Source: Methylophaga sp. 41_12_T18
GTDB taxonomy: Bacteria > Pseudomonadota > Gammaproteobacteria > Nitrosococcales > Methylophagaceae
Direction: 5' to 3'
Length of the DNA: 64,000 nt
NCBI GenBank assembly: GCA_002163115.1
Contig: MAAI01000043.1
Coordinates: 1 to 64,000 of the forward strand
Below the pieces are notes generated by a model. The model ran no database searches, was not told the origin of the DNA, and saw only the letters and a list, made by a program, of their open reading frames with translations. The number at the start of each line of letters is the position of its first letter. Position 1 is the first letter of the stretch. Of the stretch, positions 8,423 through 16,900 are shown one piece after another. A program made the position numbers and the translations under genes.

Positions 8423-9589
8423 TTATTGAATTCTCAATGCCGCTAACGTGCCGTCAACAGCGGTGATATAAACTAAATTATCTTTAACTACAGGCTTACT
8501 ACGAATGGCTGCATCAGCTACTTGTAACCGAGCAACAAAACGTCCGTCTGCTCTCGATATCCAATGCATATAACCTTCAAAATCACCCACTAATATATTA
8601 TCACCAACTATAGCTGGTGCAGAAATTGTGCGGCGTAATAACCGCGTTTGACGCCATAAAGCGTCGCCTGAACCATCTTGATAGGCCCAAACATAATCAC
8701 TATCATCACTGACAAAAACAGCCTCACCGACGGCGGCATCTAAGCCGGTACGTGAAGAAGCCTCACGTGACCATAAAATACGGCCCGTATCCAGTGACAC
8801 TGCAGCAACATTGCCGTGATAACTTACGACATACACTTTGCCCTGTTTAATGACCGGTGTAGCATCAATATCAACTAATCGATCTAGTTCAGAACGACCA
8901 CGTGGGACCGCAATGCTTTTTTCCCATAATACTTTGCCATCAATAATAGAAAGTGCAACTAGCTTGCCATTAGCATAACCTGCGACGACTTTGTCATCAG
9001 CAACAACAGGAGCTCCAGTGCCACGTAAACTTAATAAAGGCACTGAACGTTGATAGTTCCATAAAATGCTGCCATCTTCTGCTGATAATCCAGTAAGTCT
9101 GCCATCTGCAGTTCGTGCAACCACAACATTATGGCTCGCTTTCGGTGGAGCTAAAACTTCACTGGTCAAACGCTTCCGCCACAGTAGTTGGCCAGTAGTT
9201 TCATCTAAAGCTAATATTTCGCCTTCTTTAGAGCCTATTAAAATCAAGTTGTCGCCGCCGCCAGCGCCAGTTGTTACCGGTACATCAAGTTCAACCTGCC
9301 ATAATTGGCGACCTGTTATCGCTTCATAACTGGCAACCTCGCCTTCATGATCAACGGCTATAACCATATCTGCCTGTAACCAAACACCTAGATCACTATA
9401 GTCTGCCGCTCCTTCACCATTATTGATTGACCAGACAAGTTCAGGTGTAAATTCTTGACTAAACTCAATCAATTCAGCAGGCGGGGCAACATAAGTTTCA
9501 TCTGTTAACCAACCTTTAACGGTCCCACAGGCCATTAATGACAGCGAAAGTATTAATACCAGCAGTCGTTTAATACATTTAGCTATCAT
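8423..9589 (-). CDS. bamB: Outer membrane assembly lipoprotein BamB
   Basis: Periplasmic-facing lipoprotein of the BAM complex that supports folding of outer-membrane beta-barrels with BamA. The start MIAKCIKRLLVLILSLSL is a lipoprotein signal, with lipobox L-M-A-C and acylated Cys21. The remainder is an eight-bladed PQQ-type propeller, with repeated segments such as GRQLWQVEL, GQLLWRKRL, GKVLWEKSI and GRILWSREA. Length 388 residues. It overlaps the end of yfgM by 11 bases and precedes der. Confidence 0.96.
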   Translation of the reverse strand: MIAKCIKRLLVLILSLSLMACGTVKGWLTDETYVAPPAELIEFSQEFTPELVWSINNGEGAADYSDLGVWLQADMVIAVDHEGEVASYEAITGRQLWQVELDVPVTTGAGGGDNLILIGSKEGEILALDETTGQLLWRKRLTSEVLAPPKASHNVVVARTADGRLTGLSAEDGSILWNYQRSVPLLSLRGTGAPVVADDKVVAGYANGKLVALSIIDGKVLWEKSIAVPRGRSELDRLVDIDATPVIKQGKVYVVSYHGNVAAVSLDTGRILWSREASSRTGLDAAVGEAVFVSDDSDYVWAYQDGSGDALWRQTRLLRRTISAPAIVGDNILVGDFEGYMHWISRADGRFVARLQVADAAIRSKPVVKDNLVYITAVDGTLAALRIQ

Positions 9590-10223
9590 TAGCTACAGCC
9601 ATATCATCAATTTTAATATTTAGGATAACTTGACGCGGTTCGCCATCTACCAAAGTTAAAACTGCAGATTGATAGGCTGCTCTAGCATCAGTATACTGAC
9701 CTTGTACAGCATAGATATCACCCTGTAATTCAGAAAACAGTGATGAGAAACTATCTGATGTTGACTCTGTTACAAGTACTTGCGCTGCATCGTAGTTTTG
9801 TTCTGCTAACAATAGTTTTGCTAATCGTAATCGTGCTATTTCCACATGGCCAGATAGATCAGCATTATCCTTAACCCATTCGAGGTGATTTTTAGCCGAT
9901 GCATAATCAGCCTTATTCACTGCTTGAGTCGCCATTTCAAAAGAAGAAAAGACAGCATAAGGCGTAGCTGAGTAGTCACTCAGCAATAACTGGTTCTGTT
10001 GATCTGCACCTGTAGCATTGCCTTCTTTAACTAGACTTGTTAACTGATGATACGCAGTAGCGGCATTTTCAGCCTGCGTTTGTTGATAATTCAACCAAAA
10101 ACGACCCGCAAAAATCAGTGCTGTACCCAACACAATCCCGGTAATAACAGAGCGGCCATTCTCACGCCACCATCTTTTTATATCTTCGCCTTTCTCTTCA
10201 TCCGAAGCATATATGTCCATCAA
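9579..10223 (-). CDS. yfgM: YfgM/ancillary SecYEG translocon subunit family protein
   Basis: Inner-membrane protein with a periplasmic TPR domain; in E. coli YfgM binds SecYEG and PpiD and hands clients to periplasmic chaperones. Here 214 residues: short cytosolic N-terminus (EEKGEDIKRWWRENGRS), one membrane helix (about 26-44, ITGIVLGTALIFAGRFWL), then TPR-like helices. The order yfgM-bamB-der is conserved, but the hisS gene that usually precedes it is absent; amt diverges upstream instead. Confidence 0.92.
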   Translation of the reverse strand: MMDIYASDEEKGEDIKRWWRENGRSVITGIVLGTALIFAGRFWLNYQQTQAENAATAYHQLTSLVKEGNATGADQQNQLLLSDYSATPYAVFSSFEMATQAVNKADYASAKNHLEWVKDNADLSGHVEIARLRLAKLLLAEQNYDAAQVLVTESTSDSFSSLFSELQGDIYAVQGQYTDARAAYQSAVLTLVDGEPRQVILNIKIDDMAVANDS

Positions 10224-10334
10224 GCACTCCTAAAATCACCTGCTATTAGCTCAAATTTGGCTATAGCTATAAAGTCTAGTATCAAACTTGTAAATTATAC
10301 GTTGTTATTAGCTTAAAGTGGACAAACCTTTTCC

Positions 10335-10349
10335 GCACCGTAACAGTGC
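10335..10349 (+). promoter_or_regulatory. NtrC-type enhancer site 1 upstream of amt
   Basis: GCACC-GTAAC-AGTGC matches the NtrC dyad GCACC-N5-GGTGC with one mismatch. Its centre is about 127 bases before the predicted amt transcription start and 30 bases from site 2, about three helical turns, as in classical tandem NtrC enhancers. Confidence 0.75.
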
Positions 10350-10364
10350 AAGGCGCACCATACC

Positions 10365-10379
10365 GCACCAATAAAGTGC
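10365..10379 (+). promoter_or_regulatory. NtrC-type enhancer site 2 upstream of amt
   Basis: GCACC-AATAA-AGTGC has the same dyad and the same single change as site 1. Its centre is about 97 bases before the predicted start. A further GCACC half-site lies between the two at 10355-10359. Confidence 0.75.
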
Positions 10380-10442
10380 GCAACTTTAGTTTCCTTTCGG
10401 AATGAAAGCTTCACATCCTTGATTATCCAGTAAAATCTATTT

Positions 10443-10458
10443 TGGTGCGCTTATTGCA
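10443..10458 (+). promoter_or_regulatory. Sigma-54 promoter of amt
   Basis: TGGTGCGCTTATTGCA fits the sigma-54 consensus TGGCACGNNNNTTGCW, with GG at 10444-10445 and GC at 10456-10457 at the invariant 10-base spacing. The predicted start is near 10469, leaving a leader of about 27 bases. The same bases lie in a 12-bp inverted repeat (CTATTTTGGTGC/GCACCAAAATAG), so a role in a hairpin is also possible. Confidence 0.8.
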
Positions 10459-10495
10459 CCAAAATAGAGCTTAACTTAATTTGAAGGAAACAATT

Positions 10496-11680
10496 GTGCA
10501 AACCTCAACTGATGTACTGTTTATTTTACTCGGCGCCATTATGGTACTGGCCATGCACGCAGGTTTTGCTTTCTTGGAGGTTGGAACCGTAAGAAAGAAA
10601 AATCAAGTCAATGCATTAGTAAAAATAATTATGGACTTTGCTGTATCGACTATCGCCTACTTTTTCATTGGTTATAGCATTGCTTACGGTATCGATTTCT
10701 TACAAGTCGCACCTACGTTGGTCGAACGTAATGGTTATGATCTCGTTAAGTTCTTTTTCTTATTAACTTTTGCAGCTGCAATTCCAGCAATTGTGTCCGG
10801 CGGTATAGCTGAACGGGCTAAGTTCAACCCGCAGTTAATAGCAACTTTTGTATTAGCTGGTTTCATTTATCCTTTCTTTGAAGGCATAAGCTGGAATGGA
10901 GCCTATGGCATCCAACTTTGGCTAGAAAATAGTTTCGGAGCGCCTTTCCATGACTTTGCTGGCTCGGTAGTGGTTCATGGTGTCGGTGGTTGGATAGCAT
11001 TAGCTGCTGTACTTCTGCTTGGCCCTCGCTCTGGGCGATATGGTAAAAAAGGTGAAGTATATGCTCACCCACCGTCAAATATTCCATTTCTTGCACTCGG
11101 TGCCTGGATCTTAACTGTAGGTTGGTTTGGCTTTAATGTCATGTCTGCACAGGAAATAGACGGTATTAGTGGCTTAGTAGCAGTTAACTCTTTAATGGCA
11201 ATGGTCGGCGGTACAATAGCAGCTTGTTTAGTAGGCCGTAACGACCCAGGTTTTGTCCATAATGGCCCACTGGCGGGTTTGGTCGCTATCTGTGCTGGTT
11301 CAGATATTATGCATCCGTTAGGTGCTCTTGCTACCGGAGCTATTGCTGGCGCCTTATTTGTCTACTGTTTCACATTAACGCAAAACAAATGGAAGATTGA
11401 TGATGTATTAGGTGTCTGGCCATTGCATGGTTTATGCGGTGTTTGGGGAGGGATTGCAGCTGGAATATTTGGTCAATTGTATTTAGGCGGCCTTGGTGGT
11501 GTAAGCATCAGCTCACAGCTGATTGGCACCGCACTCGGTGTCACAATTGCTTTCACAGGTGGCTTGATAGTCTACGGAGTATTGAAGTTCGCTTTCGGTC
11601 TACGATTATCACAAGAGGACGAACATAGAGGCGCAGACTTGAGCATCCATAAAATTAGTTCAACGCCAGCTAACGATTAA
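10496..11680 (+). CDS. amt: Ammonium transporter, Amt family
   Basis: Inner-membrane ammonium channel used under nitrogen limitation. I choose GTG 10496 (MQTSTDVLF), which has AAGGA seven bases upstream; a TTG at 10481 would place that site inside the gene. About 394 residues with 11 predicted helices, the twin pore histidines in VVHGVGGW and PLHGLCGVWGG, and the cytosolic tail GLRLSQEDEHRGAD that in the family responds to GlnK. There is no cleavable signal. Transcription is most likely NtrC/sigma-54 dependent. Unusually, no glnK lies beside it; glnD, the PII-modifying enzyme, is elsewhere in the window. Confidence 0.95.
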   Translation: MQTSTDVLFILLGAIMVLAMHAGFAFLEVGTVRKKNQVNALVKIIMDFAVSTIAYFFIGYSIAYGIDFLQVAPTLVERNGYDLVKFFFLLTFAAAIPAIVSGGIAERAKFNPQLIATFVLAGFIYPFFEGISWNGAYGIQLWLENSFGAPFHDFAGSVVVHGVGGWIALAAVLLLGPRSGRYGKKGEVYAHPPSNIPFLALGAWILTVGWFGFNVMSAQEIDGISGLVAVNSLMAMVGGTIAACLVGRNDPGFVHNGPLAGLVAICAGSDIMHPLGALATGAIAGALFVYCFTLTQNKWKIDDVLGVWPLHGLCGVWGGIAAGIFGQLYLGGLGGVSISSQLIGTALGVTIAFTGGLIVYGVLKFAFGLRLSQEDEHRGADLSIHKISSTPAND

Positions 11681-11688
11681 TACAACAA

Positions 11689-11721
11689 GCATTATTCGCT
11701 AGTGATCCTAGCGAATAATGC
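11689..11721. terminator. Bidirectional terminator between amt and lpxA
   Basis: GCATTATTCGCTAG (11689-11702) and CTAGCGAATAATGC (11708-11721) make a perfect 14-bp stem with loop TGATC. The lpxA stop codon and its last codons lie inside the right arm. Flanking ACAACAA and TTGTTGT can extend the pairing around a 4-base bulge. It should end amt and the long lpxA operon. Confidence 0.8.
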
Positions 11722-12478
11722 CACCTTGTTGTTTATTTAAGAAGTCAGTGAAAAGGCTCACTTCTAACTCTTGTTCTGACATTTCCAATAGCTTATTTTC
11801 AGCCTCTTCAAACCTTAAACCTGAGCGATAGACTAGCTTATAAGCTTGGCGTATATTTTTAATTTGTTGATCAGTAAAGTTTCGGCGTTTTAGGCCTTCA
11901 ATATTTACACCAACAGGTTTTGCCATATGACCTGAAACTAAGACATAAGGTGGGATATTTCGAGAAATTACACTACCCATAGCACTAAATGCATAAGAGC
12001 CTATGTAATTAAACTGACTAACAAGTGTAAAGCCACCAAGAATAACAAAGTCATCAACAATTACGTGACCTGCTAACGATGCATTATTAGCTAAAATATT
12101 ATCATTACCGATAATACAATCATGAGCAATATGAACATAAGCCATGATCCAATTATCGTTGCCTATTTTAGTCAGACCACCACCTTGTACTGTGCCACGG
12201 TTAATAGTGACGCTTTCACGTATCAGGTTGTTATCACCAATTTCAAGTAATGTAGGCTCACCAGCATACTTTTTATCCTGTGGATCAGCACCTATAGATG
12301 AAAATTGATAAATCTTATTATTTTTGCCGATATTTGTTGGGCCATCAATCACTACGTGAGATAGAACTTCACTCCCAGAACCAATCTCAACATTAGCACC
12401 AATAACTGTAAATGCTCCTATAGAAACATCATCAGCAATAATCGCTGTAGGGTCAATGATTGCAGTTGAATGGATCAC
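11708..12478 (-). CDS. lpxA: UDP-N-acetylglucosamine acyltransferase
   Basis: First step of lipid A synthesis: transfers 3-hydroxyacyl from ACP to UDP-GlcNAc in the cytosol. The 256 residues form a left-handed beta-helix with many hexapeptide repeats ([20 protein letters not shown]), the catalytic His in YVHIAHDC and a helical C-terminus. It overlaps fabZ by 4 bases (ATGA). It is the last gene of the operon here; the usual next gene lpxB is not present, and the stop codon lies in the terminator stem. Confidence 0.97.
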   Translation of the reverse strand: MIHSTAIIDPTAIIADDVSIGAFTVIGANVEIGSGSEVLSHVVIDGPTNIGKNNKIYQFSSIGADPQDKKYAGEPTLLEIGDNNLIRESVTINRGTVQGGGLTKIGNDNWIMAYVHIAHDCIIGNDNILANNASLAGHVIVDDFVILGGFTLVSQFNYIGSYAFSAMGSVISRNIPPYVLVSGHMAKPVGVNIEGLKRRNFTDQQIKNIRQAYKLVYRSGLRFEEAENKLLEMSEQELEVSLFTDFLNKQQGGIIR

Positions 12479-12924
12479 TTTGGCATTTCTTGATCAACAC
12501 ACATGATATCAGCACTAACTGCGACTTCGCCATCAACAGTTGCCACACAACTAAATTTCCATAAGTTGCGTTTATTTTTTATCAAAGTAACTTCAAGTTG
12601 AAGTTGGTCACCTGGTTCGACAGGTTTTTTAAATCTCGCATTATCAATGCCAGCTAAATAATACAGTGAGTTGTCAGAGCGGAGATCAGCAACCGTTTTA
12701 AAGGCCAATAAACCAGTTGCTTGAGCCATCGACTCAAGAATTAATACCCCAGGCATAATCACACGTTGGGGAAAATGACCGGTGAAATGAGGCTCATTAA
12801 ACGTTACGTTTTTAATACCTATAAGTTTTTCGCCAGGCGTATACTCAATCACACGGTCTATTAATAAAAAAGGATATCGATGAGGTAGCAGACGTTGGAT
12901 TTCGTGAATATCGATCGTGTTCAA
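12475..12924 (-). CDS. fabZ: 3-hydroxyacyl-ACP dehydratase FabZ
   Basis: Dehydratase of fatty acid elongation, competing with LpxA and LpxD for 3-hydroxyacyl-ACP. Hot-dog fold of 149 residues with the active-site stretch [19 protein letters not shown] that holds the catalytic His and Glu. Starts [21 protein letters not shown], typical for the family. Translationally coupled to lpxA through a 4-base overlap, so fatty acid and lipid A supply are expressed together; 78 bases separate it from lpxD. Confidence 0.97.
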   Translation of the reverse strand: MNTIDIHEIQRLLPHRYPFLLIDRVIEYTPGEKLIGIKNVTFNEPHFTGHFPQRVIMPGVLILESMAQATGLLAFKTVADLRSDNSLYYLAGIDNARFKKPVEPGDQLQLEVTLIKNKRNLWKFSCVATVDGEVAVSADIMCVDQEMPK

Positions 12925-13002
12925 TACTTTATCCTTGAATATAAGCTGTTAATAGAAATGTTGGGACAATGTTACTTGTCCATGCACGATCGGTAAAGTA
13001 CC

Positions 13003-14028
13003 TTAATCTTTGGCTAAAGATTCCAGTTGTTTTATACGGTCGGTCAGTGATTCTAATTTACGGTAGCGAATCACATTTTTATGCCATTGTGCTGTTGGTT
13101 CAACCGGGATACCTGATGAAAACACACCAGATTTTTTAATAGATTTAGTCACCATAGACATGCCGGTGAATTGTACACCATCAGCGATATTCAGATGCCC
13201 CGCAATAGCTGTTCCACCACCAATTGCACAGTATTTACCGATATGTGTGCTTCCAGCGATGCCGACACAACCAGCAATAACAGTATGCTCACCAATTGTT
13301 ACATTATGAGCAATTTGAATTTGGTTATCTAATTTAACGCCGTTTGAGATGACAGTATCATCTAACGCACCACGGTCTATTGTAGTATTAGCACCAATTT
13401 CGACATCATCTCCAATGACTACACTACCGAGCTGCGGTACTTTTATCCACTTTCCCTGATCGTTAGCAATGCCAAAGCCATCAGCGCCAATTACCACTCC
13501 AGGATGGATAATTGCATTTTTTCCAATTACGACATTTTTACAAACTGTAATATTTGCACTAAGACGAGAACCAGTACCAATTTTTGCACCATCTTCAATT
13601 ACACAGCCTGGGCCAATAATTACTCTTTCGGCGATCTGAGTATCTTTGCCAATATAAACATGAGCACCAATGCTAGCACTAGCATGACAATCACAGTCAG
13701 GACTGAGCCATGCAGTTGGATGAGTACTATTATCAGATATGTCTGGTGGAAATAGTAGGTTGGCTACTTTAGCGTAAGCTACATAAGGATCTTGGACGAT
13801 GATTGCATTAGTAGAGACAAGGTCTAAAACCGTTTCGTCTATTAATACTGCCCCAGCACTACTTTCTGTTAAGTATTTTTTGTACTTACTATTAGCCAAA
13901 AAGCTAATATCAGTACCCCCCGCCTTCAACAGTGTTGCTACACCATTTACTTCATGTTGTGGGTCACCCTGGACCTTGCCACCGATGTGCTCTGCTATCT
14001 CAGCTAAACTAAATACCACTATTGCCAA
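13003..14028 (-). CDS. lpxD: UDP-3-O-(3-hydroxyacyl)glucosamine N-acyltransferase
   Basis: Third enzyme of lipid A synthesis, N-acylating UDP-3-O-acyl-GlcN. Of 341 residues, the first hundred form the uridine-binding domain (FSLAEIAEHIGGKVQGD), then hexapeptide repeats of the beta-helix with the catalytic His in IQIAHNVTIGEH, and a C-terminal helix. It lies between skp and fabZ in the standard order, 3 bases after skp. Confidence 0.97.
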   Translation of the reverse strand: MAIVVFSLAEIAEHIGGKVQGDPQHEVNGVATLLKAGGTDISFLANSKYKKYLTESSAGAVLIDETVLDLVSTNAIIVQDPYVAYAKVANLLFPPDISDNSTHPTAWLSPDCDCHASASIGAHVYIGKDTQIAERVIIGPGCVIEDGAKIGTGSRLSANITVCKNVVIGKNAIIHPGVVIGADGFGIANDQGKWIKVPQLGSVVIGDDVEIGANTTIDRGALDDTVISNGVKLDNQIQIAHNVTIGEHTVIAGCVGIAGSTHIGKYCAIGGGTAIAGHLNIADGVQFTGMSMVTKSIKKSGVFSSGIPVEPTAQWHKNVIRYRKLESLTDRIKQLESLAKD

Positions 14029-14031
14029 TTC

Positions 14032-14535
14032 CTACTTTGCTTTCGCCTTTAATAGCTCTAAAACTTTAGCGGTCATATCTGCACGTTCGCTGGCAAAAAT
14101 AACACCTTGGTAAACAACTAAATCATAAGATTCTTTTTTAGCTAAATTTACGATAGTTTCAGCAATTTCTTTTTCTAGTTTACGAAGCTCTTCGTTCCGA
14201 CGGATAGATAAATCTTCACTATATTCATCTTGTAAACGTTTTAATTCACGTTGATCGCTAATAATACTACGTTCTTTAGTTTTTCGTTCATCAGCACTTA
14301 GGATTGCACCATCTTTGGCTAGTTTTTCTTGTGCAGAACGCAATGCCTTATGTTTTTTTTCTAATGACTTACTACGAGAAGAAAACTCTTTTTCTAAACG
14401 AGCTAATGCTTGAGATTTTTGTGGTGACTTTTCTAATACCGTGCCCGCATTAACAACACCAATTTTTAACTCTGCAGCTGTCAAAGCAGTACTTGCCAAC
14501 ATCATGGCAGCAATAATTAAACCTATAAACTTCAT
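14032..14535 (-). CDS. skp: Periplasmic chaperone Skp/OmpH family
   Basis: Trimeric periplasmic holdase for unfolded outer-membrane proteins on the way to BamA. Signal peptide MKFIGLIIAAMMLASTALTA with cleavage near TAA-ELKIG, then long charged coiled-coil helices rich in Lys, Glu and Arg. Start is ambiguous: ATG 14535 begins directly at the signal peptide, while GTG 14544 has GGAG six bases upstream and ATG 14556 is further out. Lies between bamA and lpxD as usual. Confidence 0.9.
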   Translation of the reverse strand: MKFIGLIIAAMMLASTALTAAELKIGVVNAGTVLEKSPQKSQALARLEKEFSSRSKSLEKKHKALRSAQEKLAKDGAILSADERKTKERSIISDQRELKRLQDEYSEDLSIRRNEELRKLEKEIAETIVNLAKKESYDLVVYQGVIFASERADMTAKVLELLKAKAK

Positions 14536-14566
14536 TTTTTTCACTCTCATCTCCAAGATGTTTTAA

Positions 14567-16843
14567 TTAAAATGTTGACCCTAGTGAGAACTGAAAGTTC
14601 TCAGTTTCATCATCATCTTGCTCATTAAACGGTTGTGCCATACTAATTGAAATTGCACCAAACGGTGAAATCCATATAGCCGATATACCGGCAGAATAAC
14701 GTAATAGGCCAGCATCAAAATCTTCGTCTATATCATAGACATTACCAACATCAGCAAAGGCACTTAACCTAAACGATTTTAATGTTTTCTTCATAAAAGG
14801 TACAGGGAAGATAACTTCAGCACCACCAGCCACCAAGAAGTTACCACCAAGAGCTTGATCATCCTCTTTTGCACCTAACGTATTGGCTTTAAAACCGCGA
14901 ACACTGCGAATACCACCGGCATAGTAGTTTTCAAAGAACGGGAACTCATCAGTATCACCATAAGCATCACCGTAGCCTAGCTCGCCTTTCATAGCAAAAG
15001 TTAAGCTTTCGGAAATCGGACGGTACCAGTTATTTTTATAACGAAGCTTATAAAACTGTAATGAACCAATTGGCACTGCTACTTCAGCAGTCAGGCTTTG
15101 TGACATACCACGTGTAGGTAGAATGGCATTATTTCTCGTATCTTTAGACCAACCTAAAGTTAGAGAAACAGTATTAAAATCATCACCTTCTCTATCGATA
15201 AAGTCCTGATAACGCTGAATAGTATTATCATCAGGCAAGTTTAGTTCGGTATTTTCATAGCCGATAGCTAGACGTAAGCGGTTGTTTTCTGAAATTGGAA
15301 TTCCGAAACTCATATCACCACCAAATGCATCGGTACTGTAATTGGCTATATTTGCCTCATCAGCATCACGTTTACGATAAAAGGCATTAAAACCTTGGCT
15401 AATACCGTCAACGGTTGCAAATGGATTAGTGTAACCCAAACTATAGACAGTGTTTACACTACTATTATTGAAACCAAAGTTCATATGTTTACCACTACCC
15501 AAGAAGTTTTTCTGGACAATATTGGCATTAAAGATAAGGCCATCTGACTGTGAAAAACCCAGACCAGCGGATAAATTACCAGAAGCTTGTTCTGATACAT
15601 TAAATTCGAGATCAACTTGATCAGAAGTTCCAGTAACAGGCACAGTTTCTACGTTAGTATCATCAAAATAACCTAATCGCTGAATACGGGCTCGTGATTG
15701 CTCAACTTTCTTAGTGGAAATCCAGGCGGATTCTTGTTGGCGTAACTCGCGACGTAATACTTCATCACGGGTTTTACTATTACCTGAAATATTGATCCGA
15801 CGTACATAAGCTCGACGGCCGGGATCAACAAAAAAGGTTAAGTTAACTTCACGATTATCACGATCGATATCAGGTACTGCATTCACATTAGCAAAAGCAT
15901 AACCGTCATTACCGAGACGATTGGTTAAGTATTCCGTACTTTGGGTAATTCTTTTTCGTGAAAAAGTAGCGTCTTTTTTAATGGTAACCAGATTGAATAA
16001 CTCTTCTTCTGGCACTATCAAGTCACCCGCTAAACGCACCTCTTTAATTTTATAACGCTCACCTTCTGAGATATTGATGGTAATAAACATTTGCTTCTTA
16101 TCATCAGTAATCGAAACCTGTGTTGATTCAACTGAGAAATCTACAAAGCCGCGATCAAGATAAAATGATCGTAATGTTTCTAAATCGGCTGATAAGCGCT
16201 GACGAGAATATTGGTTATCACTAGTGAACATCGATAAGAAACTGCCAGTTGTTGATTCAAAATCAACTAACAACTCATCTTCTTCATAAGCAGTATTACC
16301 AACTATATTAATACTACCGATTGTAGCGACTATACCTTCAGCCATTGTGATTCTAACTGCAACACGATTACGAGATAAAGGTGTTACATCAGATTCAATA
16401 GTGACACCGTACTTACCTCGACTGAAGTATTGGCGTTCTAACTCTAACTCGACTCGCTCAAGTATCGCTTGTTCAAATACTTGGCCTTCAGCAAAACCAA
16501 TCTGGCTTAATGATTTAAGTAATTCAGCACTGTCTAAATCTTTATTGCCAACAAATTCAATACTTGAGACTGCTGGCCGCTCACTTACTTTGATTACCAG
16601 CACACCTTCTTGTTGCTCTACTTCTACATCATTAAAGTATTTCGATTTAAATAATGAACGAATGATGCTTTTTGCATCTTTATCAGTCATTTCATCACCG
16701 ATTTTAACTGACAAGAAGTTAAACACAGTACCAGCTGAAATCCGCTGTAGACCTTCAACCCTGATATCTTTGATAATAAAGCTTTCTGCTAATGTCACAG
16801 TTGAGATTAGTAGTAATACGATGATGCTGAGTAATTTATTCAT
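14567..16843 (-). CDS. bamA: Outer membrane protein assembly factor BamA
   Basis: Omp85 core of the BAM complex that inserts beta-barrels into the outer membrane. The 758 residues comprise a signal peptide (MNKLLSIIVLLLISTVTLA), five POTRA domains (about 22-420, e.g. IKDIRVEGLQRISAGTVF) and a 16-strand barrel that includes the lid/loop-6 motif VRGF and ends in the aromatic outer-membrane signature (FSLGSTF). It follows rseP by 57 bases and is followed by its chaperone skp. bamB, encoded at 8.4-9.6 kb, is its partner. Confidence 0.98.
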   Translation of the reverse strand: MNKLLSIIVLLLISTVTLAESFIIKDIRVEGLQRISAGTVFNFLSVKIGDEMTDKDAKSIIRSLFKSKYFNDVEVEQQEGVLVIKVSERPAVSSIEFVGNKDLDSAELLKSLSQIGFAEGQVFEQAILERVELELERQYFSRGKYGVTIESDVTPLSRNRVAVRITMAEGIVATIGSINIVGNTAYEEDELLVDFESTTGSFLSMFTSDNQYSRQRLSADLETLRSFYLDRGFVDFSVESTQVSITDDKKQMFITINISEGERYKIKEVRLAGDLIVPEEELFNLVTIKKDATFSRKRITQSTEYLTNRLGNDGYAFANVNAVPDIDRDNREVNLTFFVDPGRRAYVRRINISGNSKTRDEVLRRELRQQESAWISTKKVEQSRARIQRLGYFDDTNVETVPVTGTSDQVDLEFNVSEQASGNLSAGLGFSQSDGLIFNANIVQKNFLGSGKHMNFGFNNSSVNTVYSLGYTNPFATVDGISQGFNAFYRKRDADEANIANYSTDAFGGDMSFGIPISENNRLRLAIGYENTELNLPDDNTIQRYQDFIDREGDDFNTVSLTLGWSKDTRNNAILPTRGMSQSLTAEVAVPIGSLQFYKLRYKNNWYRPISESLTFAMKGELGYGDAYGDTDEFPFFENYYAGGIRSVRGFKANTLGAKEDDQALGGNFLVAGGAEVIFPVPFMKKTLKSFRLSAFADVGNVYDIDEDFDAGLLRYSAGISAIWISPFGAISISMAQPFNEQDDDETENFQFSLGSTF

Positions 16844-16900
16844 TATTGTTTATATATTAAATTAGTCGACGAAGCCGTAAGTGTACCTGCAATAGCACTA

